Source of the DNA: Alphaproteobacteria bacterium
GTDB lineage: Bacteria > Pseudomonadota > Alphaproteobacteria > Geminicoccales > Geminicoccaceae
Length of the DNA: 64,000 nt
NCBI GenBank assembly: GCA_026990035.1
Contig: JALSIM010000014.1
Span: 21,531 to 85,530, forward strand
Direction: 5' to 3'
Positions 6,865 to 15,307 of this stretch are shown here, piece by piece (the stretch's first letter is position 1; each line of letters starts with the position of its first letter). The translations under genes and the position numbers were made by a program. The notes beneath the pieces are model-generated. The model was not told where the DNA came from and ran no database searches. It worked only from the letters and a program-made list of their open reading frames with translations.

Positions 6865-7629
6865 TCAGTCCTCGAGCGGGGAGGGGTCGAGGAGCGGTTC
6901 ATCGAAGATCTCATCGAAGATTTCCTCGTAGGCCGCGTCGGTCGGTGGCCGACCGTTGCGGATTTCGGCCTCGCGCTTCTGCCGGTAGACGGCTCGCAGC
7001 GCTGCATAATAATCGATGCTGCTGCGCTCGAGTTCGTCGAGCGAAGGGCCGAGCTGGTGCCGGGTGACCACCGCTCGGGTGGCGGTTCGCACCGTCTGGA
7101 GACGCTCCGAGGCAAGATAGCGCACCGGATCGAACAGGAAAGAGTCGACCAGTGTGCCGATCGCGTCACGGGAGTTCGAGGGGCCGAGGATCGGCAGGAC
7201 GAGATACGGGCCTTCACCCACCCCGTGGACCGCGAGAGTCTGGCCGAAATCCTCATCGTGCTTCACATAGCCGAACTCGCTGGCCATGTCGAAAAGGCCG
7301 AAAAAGCCGAGACTGCCGTTGATGAGGAAACGCGACAGCGTGATTCCGGCCCGTTCGCGCTCGCCCTGGAGGATGTCGTTGATGAAGACGATCGGGGCTC
7401 CGAGAGTGTCGAGCAGATTGGAAATCGCCGTCCTGGCCGGGCTCGGCACCACCAGCCCGTACAGTTCGGCGGCCGGCCCGAGCACCAGCCCGTCGACCAC
7501 GCGATTGAACGCGAAGACGGCCCGATTGAAGGGTTCCAAGGGGTCGTCCTCGTCCTCGCCCGCGGTGCTCGGGCCGGCGAGGATCGAGGCCAGCAGCAGG
7601 GCGGTCGCCACCGCAGGGGCGCGTCTCAC
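6865..7629 (-). CDS. mlaA: MlaA/VacJ-family outer-membrane lipid asymmetry protein
   Basis: MlaA removes misplaced phospholipids from the outer leaflet and passes them to MlaC. The family core is clear: EDPLEPFNR-like opening (DDPLEPFNRAVFAFN), then SLGFFGLFDMASEFG, a DFGQTLAVHGVGEGPYLVLP block and an FDPVRYL segment. I start it at a GTG (7629) because the sequence from there (RRAPAVATALLLASILAGPSTAG) is a well-formed signal peptide; the longer open frame is implausible. Unlike E. coli VacJ there is no lipobox Cys after the signal, so this copy is probably not a lipoprotein. The protein is 254 residues. It precedes mlaC by 13 bases, forming a two-gene unit. Confidence 0.85.
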   Translation of the reverse strand: MRRAPAVATALLLASILAGPSTAGEDEDDPLEPFNRAVFAFNRVVDGLVLGPAAELYGLVVPSPARTAISNLLDTLGAPIVFINDILQGERERAGITLSRFLINGSLGFFGLFDMASEFGYVKHDEDFGQTLAVHGVGEGPYLVLPILGPSNSRDAIGTLVDSFLFDPVRYLASERLQTVRTATRAVVTRHQLGPSLDELERSSIDYYAALRAVYRQKREAEIRNGRPPTDAAYEEIFDEIFDEPLLDPSPLED

Positions 7630-7776
7630 TGCCCGGCCCGGAAACAGCTTTCCGCCCTCTTCACGGCGTTGTCGGTATCGACGCCCATCGTTCGTGAGAG
7701 CACTTCGGATTGCCACCCCCCTCCGCCGAACGCCCTTAAAGCGTATCGCGGTAGGACTGACAAGCCGCGGTATCGA

Positions 7777-7804
7777 TTGTGCCGTCTCGCGAACTCGATA
7801 AAAT
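7777..7804 (+). promoter_or_regulatory. possible promoter for the small gene at 7859
   Basis: TTGTGC (7777-7782) and TAAAAT (7799-7804) are 16 bases apart in an AT-rich patch that stands out from the surrounding DNA. The -10 matches five of six bases, the -35 three of six. An ATTTT-AGC-AAAAT inverted repeat overlaps the downstream edge. Confidence 0.35.
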
Positions 7805-7858
7805 TTTAGCAAAATCGTGCCGGACTCGAACCGCGACAGCGCGCGGAGGAATTGCGGG

Positions 7859-8125
7859 ATGGCGGATGTGCGGGTGATTTCTCTCGGTGGACTTCGGCGG
7901 CGGCTGAAGGCCGTACTGGATCCCGATTCGCTGCTCTTCGCCCGTTTCGACGCGGCGTTGCGGCGTGGTGACGAGAACCTGCTCGAGGATGCGTTCCGCT
8001 GTCTCGAAGCGTATCCCTCTTCGACCCGACGGGCCGTCCGGGAGGCGCTTCTCGCCTGGCTGTTCGACCGGAGTGACAGCAGCGGTCTCGCCGATCTCGA
8101 AAGCCCCAGTGCGGTACGGCACTGA
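7859..8125 (+). CDS. small conserved-looking protein, function unknown
   Basis: An 88-residue protein with no signal peptide or membrane segment that I do not recognise. It starts MADVRVISLGGLRRRLK and looks all-helical, with alternating charged and Leu residues (LFARFDAALRRGDENLLEDAF) and a hydrophilic C-terminal tail. The ATG is supported by GGAGGA eight bases upstream; a GTG at 7817 in the same frame lacks one. It stands alone between mlaA (divergent) and a leftward secreted protein. Codon use matches the neighbours, so it is likely a real host gene. Confidence 0.65.
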   Translation: MADVRVISLGGLRRRLKAVLDPDSLLFARFDAALRRGDENLLEDAFRCLEAYPSSTRRAVREALLAWLFDRSDSSGLADLESPSAVRH

Positions 8126-8165
8126 CACCACCATCGGCACCGCGACACCCGTTCCCGGAGGGATG

Positions 8166-8486
8166 TCACGCGTCGGGGCCCTCCACGGCGGCATGTCGCT
8201 GCTGCCAATTCTTGCCCGTGGCGAGTACGCAGCCCCGACCGTCCGGTGTCACCCGCAGCATGGTCCAGCTATCCCCCTCCTCGGAGGTGAAGAGTTCGAT
8301 CACGCTGCCATCGTCGCCGAGACCGAGTGACAGCGGCGCCTCGGCGTAGCGGCGCGCCAGGAGCTCGACGATCGTCCGATAGTCGGCACAGAGCAGCGAG
8401 CGACCGGGGAGGGGCTGCGCCGCCGCGGTCGGCATCCCCGGACCGGCCAGCCAGAGCGAGAACAGGACAACGATCGCGCGACGCAT
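8166..8486 (-). CDS. small secreted protein, function unknown
   Basis: A 106-residue protein with a cleavable signal (MRRAIVVLFSLWLAGPGMPTAAAQ) and a mature domain of about 80 residues with two Cys (LLCADY and RGCVLA) that could form a disulfide in the periplasm. The mature part, with LLARRYAEAPLSLGLGDDGS followed by VIELF and a SWTMLRVTPDGRGC segment, resembles a widespread but uncharacterised alphaproteobacterial family. Two adjacent ATGs exist; I favour 8486 because a GGAG motif is then seven bases away (four for 8489). The gene stands alone, convergent with the gene at 7859 and divergent from the flavin reductase gene. Confidence 0.75.
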   Translation of the reverse strand: MRRAIVVLFSLWLAGPGMPTAAAQPLPGRSLLCADYRTIVELLARRYAEAPLSLGLGDDGSVIELFTSEEGDSWTMLRVTPDGRGCVLATGKNWQQRHAAVEGPDA

Positions 8487-8542
8487 CATCGGGCTCCGCG
8501 TGGTTTCACCCGTCGGTCGATGGTTATCTATCATGGGCGGGC

Positions 8543-8558
8543 TTGACGTTCCGTTAAC
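8543..8558. promoter_or_regulatory. CtrA-like box TTGA-N7-TTAAC
   Basis: TTGA (8543-8546) and TTAAC (8554-8558) are separated by seven bases in the divergent gap between the secreted protein (start 8486) and the flavin reductase (start 8640). One base departs from the CtrA consensus TTAA-N7-TTAA. Binding is not shown. Confidence 0.35.
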
Positions 8559-8639
8559 GTCACCGGCCCCCGTCTGTTCCGTCGTCGATGCTTCCGATGC
8601 CGATTGACGCCGCCCGGTTCCTGTTGCACATCCGCGCGG

Positions 8640-9161
8640 ATGGCGGAGGTGCGGGTGATCGAGGAACAGAGCCCGGAACGGCTTCGCGAGGCCTTTATCG
8701 GCGCCATGGCGCGGGTCGTGGCGAGTGTCACCATCGTCACCACCGACGGTGGGGCCGGGCGGTTCGGCGTCACCGTGAGCGCCATGAGTTCGGTGTCCGC
8801 CGACCCGCCGCTCATTCTCGCTTGCATCAATCGGCGCAGTCCCGCCTGCCGGGCGATCGCCGAGAACCGCGTCTTCGGTGTCAGCGTCCTGAGCACCGAG
8901 CAGCGCGGCGTCGCCCAGACCTTCGCCGGCAGATCGCCGACCGGCGTGCCCTTCGACTTCGGCTGCGCCGAGTGGCTGGTCCACTATTCCGGAGCGCCGA
9001 TCCTCAGGGGTGCGGTCGCCTCCTTCGATTGCCGGCTGTTGACCTCCTACGATGCCGGCAGTCATCGGATTTTCATCGGCGAAGTGATCGAGGCCTTCGC
9101 CGGCCCCGGGCAGCCGCTTCTCTACGGCAACCGCCGCTACGCCCGCGCCGACCGCCTCTGA
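8640..9161 (+). CDS. flavin reductase family protein
   Basis: A 173-residue protein of the flavin-reductase-like split-barrel family. Such proteins use NAD(P)H to reduce FMN or FAD, usually for a partner monooxygenase. The family core is present: VVASVTIVTTDGG, GVTVSAMSSVSADPPLILAC (FMN-binding region, about residues 44-65), then INRRSPACRAI and a C-terminal FIGEVIEA..GPGQPLLYG block. No monooxygenase gene is adjacent, so the partner is unknown. The start is uncertain: the ATG at 8640 has only a weak upstream site, and an internal ATG at 8706 is possible. Confidence 0.85.
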   Translation: MAEVRVIEEQSPERLREAFIGAMARVVASVTIVTTDGGAGRFGVTVSAMSSVSADPPLILACINRRSPACRAIAENRVFGVSVLSTEQRGVAQTFAGRSPTGVPFDFGCAEWLVHYSGAPILRGAVASFDCRLLTSYDAGSHRIFIGEVIEAFAGPGQPLLYGNRRYARADRL

Positions 9162-9180
9162 CCGGCAGCGGCGACGGTTC

Positions 9181-9864
9181 TCAGGCGCTGTGGCAACGGG
9201 ACAACCGGTCGGCGAGGCGGGTCGGTTCGGGCAGGCGGAATCCGCGGCAGCAGGCGAGCACCAGTTCCACCGCCCGCTCCAGGCCGACTCGATGGCCGAT
9301 GGAGACGTAGACGGGGCGGACGCCGGGGCGGGTCCGCACCACCATCCCGATCACTTCCCCTCGGTCCATCAGGGGCACGCGATCACCATGGTCCGGACCG
9401 GGTTCCTCGTGCCGCCCGACGAGGCGGGATTTGGCGACCCCGATCGTCGGCCTGTCGGTCAGCACGCCGATGTGACAGGCGATGCCGAAGCGACGCGGAT
9501 GCGCGTAGCCGTGGCCGTCGACCATCAGCAGATCGGGTGTGCGGGAAAGAAGGGGCAGCGCTTCCAGTGCCGCCGGGGCCTCCCGGAAGGACAGCAGACC
9601 GGGCAGGTAGGGAAAAGCCGTCGGCAGGGATGCGAGGACGCTTTCCCCGAGGGCCAGCTCGGGCATTTCCAACAGGGCCACGGCCGCCCATGTGCGCTCG
9701 CCGCGCCGGCCGTAGGCGACATCGATGCCCGCGATGGTCCGGATCCGGCCGAGGCCGTTCTCGCGGATCACCCGGTGACGCAGGGACTCCTGGACGGCCC
9801 TCGCCTCACGCGGATCCTCCGGCCAACGCGCCGGGTCTCGTCGCGGGTTCAGCCGCGACGGCAT
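9181..9864 (-). CDS. nfi: endonuclease V (deoxyinosine repair)
   Basis: Endonuclease V nicks DNA near deoxyinosine produced by adenine deamination. This 227-residue protein has the catalytic set of the family: AGIDVAYG (first metal-binding Asp), YLPGLLSFRE (conserved Glu), MVDGHGYAHPRRFGIACHIG (second Asp) and PTIGVAKSRLVG with the conserved Lys. Length matches the family (220-240). Two in-frame ATGs occur; 9864 is favoured because a GGAG is seven bases away whereas 9870 would leave one base. It is divergent from the TRAP operon and convergent with the flavin reductase. Confidence 0.92.
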   Translation of the reverse strand: MPSRLNPRRDPARWPEDPREARAVQESLRHRVIRENGLGRIRTIAGIDVAYGRRGERTWAAVALLEMPELALGESVLASLPTAFPYLPGLLSFREAPAALEALPLLSRTPDLLMVDGHGYAHPRRFGIACHIGVLTDRPTIGVAKSRLVGRHEEPGPDHGDRVPLMDRGEVIGMVVRTRPGVRPVYVSIGHRVGLERAVELVLACCRGFRLPEPTRLADRLSRCHSA

Positions 9865-10040
9865 CGGCATTCTCCGTCCCGGCCGTCGAAAGGAAGGGCC
9901 ATACGCGTCTCCCGCCCGATCCGGCGTCCGCGGCCCCGGCGGCCGCCGCGCCGTGGTCCGTATGTACGACCATCCCGCGCTTCCGGGAAACCGGGTCCGC
10001 ATGCCGCCTCCGTGGTGGAAAGGGTGAACGGTCGGCGGCC

Positions 10041-10069
10041 TTGCCCTGTCCATTCCCGGCTGGCATGAT
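10041..10069 (+). promoter_or_regulatory. possible promoter of the first TRAP operon
   Basis: TTGCCC (10041-10046) and CATGAT (10064-10069) are 17 bases apart, giving a predicted start near 10076, about 60 bases before the binding-protein ATG. Both boxes match four of six consensus bases. The same CATGAT -10 recurs in front of yejA. Confidence 0.4.
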
Positions 10070-10134
10070 CCCCTCGTCACGAGACGATGGCGGCCCCGCA
10101 GAGGCCGCCCGCTGCGGAATGGGAGGTCACCAGA

Positions 10135-11142
10135 ATGACGATTTATCACCGGCGCGGTGCGCGCGCTCTGGGCGCCGTGGCGGCGGCATTGGTCGCCGGC
10201 GGCCTGGCGCTGTCGGCCGCGGCCCAGCCGATGAAGATCCGGATTTCGACACCGGCGGTGCCCGGCGACTGGCATGCCGAGATGCTCTATCTGTTCGAGG
10301 AGTACGTGGAGCGCTCCCTGCCGGGGCAGATCGATGTCGAGGTCCATCTCAACGCCACCCTGTTCAAGCAGGGCACCGAACCCGCCGCCATGCAGCGGGG
10401 CAATCTCGACATGGCGATGATCTCCGCCCAGGACATCAGCAAGCAGATCCCGGAATGGTCGATCTTCACCGCCGGCTACGTCATTCGTGATCCCGAACAT
10501 CAGCGCAAGGTGTTCGCCAGTGACATCGGCGCCGAAATGCACAAGCTGGTCCAGGAAAAGATGGGCCTGCAGATCCTCTCGGTGGCCTACCTCGGAACCC
10601 GCCAGCTCAACCTCCGGGAGGTCCGGGACGTCAGGACGCCGGCCGATCTCGCGGGCGTGAAGCTGCGGATGCCGGGGTCCGAGACCTGGCAATTCCTGGG
10701 CAAATGCCTCGGTGCGGATCCCACCCCGCTCGCCTTCAACGAGGTCTATCTGGCGCTCAAGACGGGGACCATCGACGGTCAGGACAACCCGCTGCCGACC
10801 AACCAGAAGGCCAAGTTCTACGAGGTCACCGAGCAGATCGTTCTCACCGGGCATCTGGTCGATGCGGTGTTCCTCGCGATCTCCGGCAAGACCTGGGAGA
10901 AGCTCGACGAGGAGCAGAAGAAGGTGTTCGAGGAGGCCGCACAGGTCGCCGCCTTCTTCAACAACAACAACCGCATTCGCGACGAGGCCAAGCTCGTCGC
11001 CTTCTTCGAGGAACAGGGCCTGACCATCACCGAGCCGGATCGCGAGGCGTTCCGCAAACAGGTCCAGCAGTGCTACCTCGACAGCAAATACGCCGAGAAC
11101 TGGCCGGAGGGGCTCCTCGAGCGTATCAACGCCATCGAGTGA
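10135..11142 (+). CDS. TRAP transporter substrate-binding protein (DctP type)
   Basis: A 335-residue periplasmic binding protein with signal peptide (to about residue 30, ending SAAAQP). DctP-family features include IRISTPAVPGDWHAEML at the mature N-terminus, MQRGNLDMAMISAQ in the middle, LAGVKLRMPGSETW with the conserved Arg that usually salt-bridges a carboxylate ligand, and AFNEVYLALKTGTIDGQDNP. The ligand is therefore probably an organic acid, but which one cannot be read. GGGAGGT precedes the ATG. It is the first gene of a P-Q-M operon. Confidence 0.9.
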   Translation: MTIYHRRGARALGAVAAALVAGGLALSAAAQPMKIRISTPAVPGDWHAEMLYLFEEYVERSLPGQIDVEVHLNATLFKQGTEPAAMQRGNLDMAMISAQDISKQIPEWSIFTAGYVIRDPEHQRKVFASDIGAEMHKLVQEKMGLQILSVAYLGTRQLNLREVRDVRTPADLAGVKLRMPGSETWQFLGKCLGADPTPLAFNEVYLALKTGTIDGQDNPLPTNQKAKFYEVTEQIVLTGHLVDAVFLAISGKTWEKLDEEQKKVFEEAAQVAAFFNNNNRIRDEAKLVAFFEEQGLTITEPDREAFRKQVQQCYLDSKYAENWPEGLLERINAIE

Positions 11143-11156
11143 CCCCTCGAGAGCGG

Positions 11157-11633
11157 ATGCGCGGATACCTTCGGATCGCACGGGAGGGCGCCGACGCCGT
11201 CGGCGCCCTCTTCTTCGCGCTGATGTTCGCCGCCTTCCTTTTGCAGGTGTTCACCCGCTACGTGCTCGATTCCCCGCTGGGCTGGACGCTCGAGGCCTGT
11301 CTCGTGGCCTATCTCTGGTTCGTCTTCTGGGCCTGCGCCCTGATGCTCGACGAAAGGGACCATGTACGGTTCGACATCCTCCTGCGGGTCGCCCCTCCTC
11401 CGGTCCGCCGCATTCTCGCCGGCCTCTCCGCGCTGGTGACCCTCGTGCTGTTCGTACGGGCTCTGCCGCCCACCGCCGATTGGGTGGCCTTCATGGCCAT
11501 CGACCGGACCTGGACGCTGGGGATCCGTTTCGACCTCCTGTTCTCGATCTATCTGCTGTTCATGGTGGCGGTGATCCTGCGGACCGGGCGCATTCTGGTG
11601 GGCCTGTTCGCGGCCCGGCCCGGGCGGGGCTGA
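11157..11633 (+). CDS. TRAP transporter small permease (DctQ type)
   Basis: A 158-residue membrane protein with four predicted transmembrane helices and the DctQ signature around the second (TRYVLDSPLGWTLEACLVAY, then DERDHVRFDIL). It stabilises the large permease and contacts the binding protein. It follows the binding-protein gene by 14 bases and precedes the large permease by three bases, so the three are co-transcribed. Confidence 0.88.
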   Translation: MRGYLRIAREGADAVGALFFALMFAAFLLQVFTRYVLDSPLGWTLEACLVAYLWFVFWACALMLDERDHVRFDILLRVAPPPVRRILAGLSALVTLVLFVRALPPTADWVAFMAIDRTWTLGIRFDLLFSIYLLFMVAVILRTGRILVGLFAARPGRG

Positions 11634-11636
11634 AAC

Positions 11637-12932
11637 ATGTCGACCGGCTTTCTCGTGCTCCTGCTCGGCTTCCTGCTGATGGGAGCGATCGGCATGCCCG
11701 TCGGCTTCGCCATGATCAATGCCGGGGTCCTCTATCTCTGGGTCACCGGCCAGGATCTGGCGCTGGCCGCCGAGCAGGTCCTCAACAGCCTGTTCAACAG
11801 CTTCGTCCTGCTCGCCGTGCCGCTGTTCATCTTCGCCGCCAACGTCATGAACGCCGGAACCATCAGCAGCCGGTTGCTGGATTTCTGTCAGGCGCTGGTG
11901 GGCCGTTTCCGCGGCGGGCTCGCTCAGGTCAACATCGTCGCCTCGCTGATCTTCTCCGGCATGAGCGGTTCGGCGATCGCCGACGCGGCCGGCATCGGCC
12001 GGCTGATGATCGACATGATGCGGGAGCGGAATCGGTACACGCCCGGCTTCGCCGCCGCCATCACCGCCGCCTCGGCCACCATCGGCCCGATCATCCCGCC
12101 TTCGATCCCGATGGTCCTCTACGCCCTCGTCTCCAACACCTCGGTCGGTTATCTGTTCCTGGGCGGCATCCTGCCGGGGCTGATGATGGGCCTCGCCCTG
12201 ATGGCCGCGGTGGCGGTGATCGCGCGGCGCCGGGACTTTCCCACCGAAGCGGCGGTCGCGCTTCGCGCCATGCCGCGGATCACCGCTCGGGCGTTTCCCG
12301 CCCTGCTGCTGCCGGTCATTCTCCTGGGGTCGATCTACGGCGGCGTCACGACGCCGACCGAGGCCGCCTCCATCGCCGCTGCCTACGCTCTGCTGCTCGC
12401 CTTCTTCGGCTATCGCGCGCTGTCGCTGCGCGGTCTCTACGCGGTGCTGGTCGAGAGCACGCGATCCAGCGCGGTGGTGACCCTGATCATCGCCGGCGCC
12501 TTCGTCGTCAACTATGTGGTGGCCGCCGAACAGGTTCCGGCGCGACTGGCCGAATGGCTGGCGGTCCAGGATGTCTCGCCCACGGCCTTCCTGCTGCTGG
12601 TGGCGCTCGCCTTCCTCCTGGCGGGCTGCTTTCTCGACGCCACCACCATGCTGCTCGTGCTGGTGCCGCTGGTGCTGCCCAGCCTCGACAGCCTCGGCAT
12701 CGATCGCGTGCATTTCGGCGTGACCATCACCGTCAACATCATGATCGGCCTGATCACGCCCCCCTACGGCGTTCTGCTGTTCGTCATCAACGGCCTGACG
12801 GGGATCTCCTTGCGCGAGATCATCGCCGAGCTCTGGCCGTTCCTCCTGGTGCTCCTGGCGGCGCTGATCACGATGCTGCTGGTGCCGGAGACGGTCCTCT
12901 GGCTGCCGCGGCAGTTCGGTTACACCGGCTGA
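11637..12932 (+). CDS. TRAP transporter large permease (DctM type)
   Basis: A 431-residue, about twelve-helix membrane protein that carries substrate using an ion gradient. DctM hallmarks: AVPLFIFAANVMNAG near residue 60, GMSGSAIADAAGIG, ATIGPIIPPSIPMVLYAL (residues about 145-165) and TPPYGVLLFVINGLTG near the C-terminus. It closes the operon and is convergent with the M48 peptidase gene, with a gap of 14 bases and no terminator visible. Confidence 0.92.
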   Translation: MSTGFLVLLLGFLLMGAIGMPVGFAMINAGVLYLWVTGQDLALAAEQVLNSLFNSFVLLAVPLFIFAANVMNAGTISSRLLDFCQALVGRFRGGLAQVNIVASLIFSGMSGSAIADAAGIGRLMIDMMRERNRYTPGFAAAITAASATIGPIIPPSIPMVLYALVSNTSVGYLFLGGILPGLMMGLALMAAVAVIARRRDFPTEAAVALRAMPRITARAFPALLLPVILLGSIYGGVTTPTEAASIAAAYALLLAFFGYRALSLRGLYAVLVESTRSSAVVTLIIAGAFVVNYVVAAEQVPARLAEWLAVQDVSPTAFLLLVALAFLLAGCFLDATTMLLVLVPLVLPSLDSLGIDRVHFGVTITVNIMIGLITPPYGVLLFVINGLTGISLREIIAELWPFLLVLLAALITMLLVPETVLWLPRQFGYTG

Positions 12933-12946
12933 AGCCTCCTCGCCGT

Positions 12947-14437
12947 CTATCGCCGTACCACCAGCTTCACCCGTTGGCCGGGCTGCAGCGGCATCCCCTC
13001 ACCGAGGGCGTTGAGGACGAGGAAATGCTCCCGCGGCAGTCGCTCCAGCTGCATGCGGGCCGCCAGCCGGTCCAGGCTATCGTTCGGGCCCACCCGGTGG
13101 ACGGTGATGCGCAGCGGTTTCAGGCGCGCCGCCTCGGCCGGCGAGAGCAGCGTGAAGCTGTCGAGAAGGGCTTCGAAGCGGCGTCGCTCGGCGCGGTTCG
13201 CCCGCTTCGTCAGGTAGAGAAAGCGGTAAACCGTCCGTCCCCTGCCGGCGACGACCCCGAAGAAAGCGCGCCGCCTCTCCCCCTCGACCCACAGGCGGGC
13301 CACCCCGAGAGCGGCCTCGTAGCCGCGATCGGTGCGTCCCGGCAGGAGCTCGTCGAAATCGACTTCCTCGCCCAACTCGCGGCGCAGATAGCGGATCAGG
13401 GAGATGCCGGGATCCCGCCTCGCCATGTCGAACAGCAGGAGCCGCCCGCCCTCGCCCCGGCCGACCACCGCGTCGGGTCTGTTCTCGAGCCTGAAGCCTT
13501 CGGGGGCGGTGAAGCGGAACCGCAGGACGGGATGGACGAACCGCCGGCCCTCCACCCAGCCGTGAGCGGGGCTGTCGCCGAACACCATGCCGTCGATGGC
13601 CGTCAGCAGCCGGTCGCGGTTCTTCGTACCGCCGGCGGCCGCCATCGCCCGCTCGGCGGCGCGTTGGACGCGGGCCGGCGTGCGCGGATGGCTGGCGAGC
13701 CAGCCCGGGATGTCCTGTTCGCGACCGCCCCGGAGTCTGGTCCGGAGCTCGTCGTAGCGCTGCAGCGAGCCGAGGAAGGTGGCCATCGCCCGGGCATCGT
13801 AGCCGGCCCGCACCAGATAGCGGATCCCGAGTTCGTCGGCCTCGAACTCCTGCTGGCGCGAATAGCCCTGAACATAGGCCGTCGCCGCGAGCTCCCCGAG
13901 ATCGGAGCCGAGCTCCGCCCCCTCGTCGCCGAGCAGCACCGCCCCCAGGATCGTGGCCCCGATGACCCCGATCTGTCCCAGGAGAGCCTGATCGTAGCGC
14001 AGCGCGGCGTGACGGGCGGCGACATGGCCGATCTCGTGCCCCAGCACGCCGGCCAGTTCGGCCTCGTCGTTGACGAGCGCGAGCAGCCCACGGGTCACGT
14101 AGACGTAGCCGCCGGGAAGTGCGAAGGCGTTGACGTCGGGCGTGTCGAGAACGGTGAAGGTGAAGCGCAGATCCGGGACGTCGGAGAGGCGGGCGAGACG
14201 TTGGCCGACCTCCCGCACGTAGCCGGCGAGTTCGGCATCCTCGTAGGCGCCGCCGAAGGCTTCGAGGATCTTGGGGTGTTCCTTGCGACCGATCCGGCGC
14301 TCCTCGGCCGGCGTCATCGAGGTGTATTGGAGTTCGCCGGTGGCCGGATTGCGCACCGGAGTGCAGGCGGCGAAGGTCAGGGGGACGAGAAGAAGGAGAA
14401 CGGTCGCGCGGTCGCGGAAGAAGCGGGGCCGGGTCAT
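12947..14437 (-). CDS. M48-family zinc metalloprotease, secreted lipoprotein-like
   Basis: A 496-residue protein with an N-terminal signal ending FAACTPV, a possible lipobox. Residues about 60-260 are an M48 peptidase: zinc-binding GHEIGHVAARHAA and the third ligand in QEFEADELGIRYL, followed by WLASHPRTPAR. The C-terminal 200 residues include a LysM-like end (HRVGPNDSLDRLAARMQL, then LQPGQRVKL) that could bind peptidoglycan. Bacterial relatives (BepA/YfgC type) remove misassembled outer-membrane proteins. Its ATG overlaps the stop codon of the upstream nuclease-like gene (ATGA), so both are translated together. Confidence 0.88.
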   Translation of the reverse strand: MTRPRFFRDRATVLLLLVPLTFAACTPVRNPATGELQYTSMTPAEERRIGRKEHPKILEAFGGAYEDAELAGYVREVGQRLARLSDVPDLRFTFTVLDTPDVNAFALPGGYVYVTRGLLALVNDEAELAGVLGHEIGHVAARHAALRYDQALLGQIGVIGATILGAVLLGDEGAELGSDLGELAATAYVQGYSRQQEFEADELGIRYLVRAGYDARAMATFLGSLQRYDELRTRLRGGREQDIPGWLASHPRTPARVQRAAERAMAAAGGTKNRDRLLTAIDGMVFGDSPAHGWVEGRRFVHPVLRFRFTAPEGFRLENRPDAVVGRGEGGRLLLFDMARRDPGISLIRYLRRELGEEVDFDELLPGRTDRGYEAALGVARLWVEGERRRAFFGVVAGRGRTVYRFLYLTKRANRAERRRFEALLDSFTLLSPAEAARLKPLRITVHRVGPNDSLDRLAARMQLERLPREHFLVLNALGEGMPLQPGQRVKLVVRR

Positions 14438-15258
14438 TCCAGTACCTCGATCTGACGGCGATCCGTGACCTCGATCATGGGACCACCGGCCGGGAAAATC
14501 CAGCCACGGACACGGATTCGCTGACCCGCGAGCGCCTCCGGATCGAGCCCCGCGCGGCGGAAGTCGCGCAGGCGGGCGGTGCGGATGCGCACCGTGAAGT
14601 CGCGCCGCCGGTCGGCGCCGAAATTGAGGTAGAAGAAGACCCTCCCGCTCGCGCCCCGGCGCGGGCGGCCCTCGACGAGGGTGAAGCGCAGGGGGCGTGG
14701 CCGCACCCGATCGGCGGACTCCGGCAGTTCTCCTCCCGGCGACCAGATGCCGACCGCCGCCCGACGCGCTTCTTCCTCGATCGCGAGAAGCGCGTCGGCG
14801 ATCTCGGCGGATGCCGTCAGGGGGTCGACGACGGCGAGCCCGTGTCGGACCAGCTTCCCTTGCAGCCATTCGCCGCCGCCATCGGCGAGCTGGGCGAGAA
14901 GGCGGCCGTAGCGGTCCCGGAGGAGCGGGCCTTCGGCGAGCCGCAGGGCGCCTCCCGGGGCGAACTCCGCGAGCAGCGCCGAAGGCGCGAGCCGGCTCCG
15001 TTCCGGAAGCCGGATCCCGCCGGGCAGCAGGGTGCGGCCGTCGGCGAGGAGAAAGGCGGGCCCTTCGACGGTCTTCGTGACCTCGACCGGGGACGACCAG
15101 CGGAAGGTCGGGGTTTCGCCGGCCGTCGTCGGCCCGGCGGGAAGGAGGATGGTGAGCAGGAGGAGCAGCCGGGCGAGGCGGCGAGCGGCTCTTGTCCCGC
15201 GGCTTTTCGGACTGATATAAGGGCGGTCGCGCGCCCGTAGCTCAGCAGGATAGAGCAT
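14434..15258 (-). CDS. secreted SNase-like (thermonuclease-fold) protein, start unresolved
   Basis: The frame encodes a signal-like segment (RRLARLLLLLTILLPAGPTTAG) followed by a domain resembling staphylococcal nuclease homologues: LADGRTLLPGGIRLPE, RDRYGRLLAQL and GIWSPGGE. It lacks an obvious catalytic Arg/Glu pair, so activity is uncertain. Oddly, no ATG, GTG or TTG lies between the signal peptide and tRNA-Arg; the first canonical start (15258) is inside the antisense of the tRNA, and this end is used here only as a limit. Real initiation may be at a rare codon around 15168-15216. The stop overlaps the start of the M48 gene by four bases. Confidence 0.6.
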   Translation of the reverse strand: MLYPAELRARDRPYISPKSRGTRAARRLARLLLLLTILLPAGPTTAGETPTFRWSSPVEVTKTVEGPAFLLADGRTLLPGGIRLPERSRLAPSALLAEFAPGGALRLAEGPLLRDRYGRLLAQLADGGGEWLQGKLVRHGLAVVDPLTASAEIADALLAIEEEARRAAVGIWSPGGELPESADRVRPRPLRFTLVEGRPRRGASGRVFFYLNFGADRRRDFTVRIRTARLRDFRRAGLDPEALAGQRIRVRGWIFPAGGPMIEVTDRRQIEVLE

Positions 15259-15307
15259 CGGATTCCTAATCCGGGGGTCACAGGTTCGAATCCTGTCGGG
15301 CGCGCCA
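15231..15307 (+). tRNA. tRNA-Arg(CCT)
   Basis: A 77-base cloverleaf with encoded CCA. The acceptor GCGCCCG pairs with CGGGCGC, the D-arm has AGCTCAGCAGGATAGAGC, the anticodon stem TCGGA/TCCGG encloses loop TTCCTAA (anticodon CCT), and the T-arm contains GGTTCGAATCC. It decodes AGG. Confidence 0.97.
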
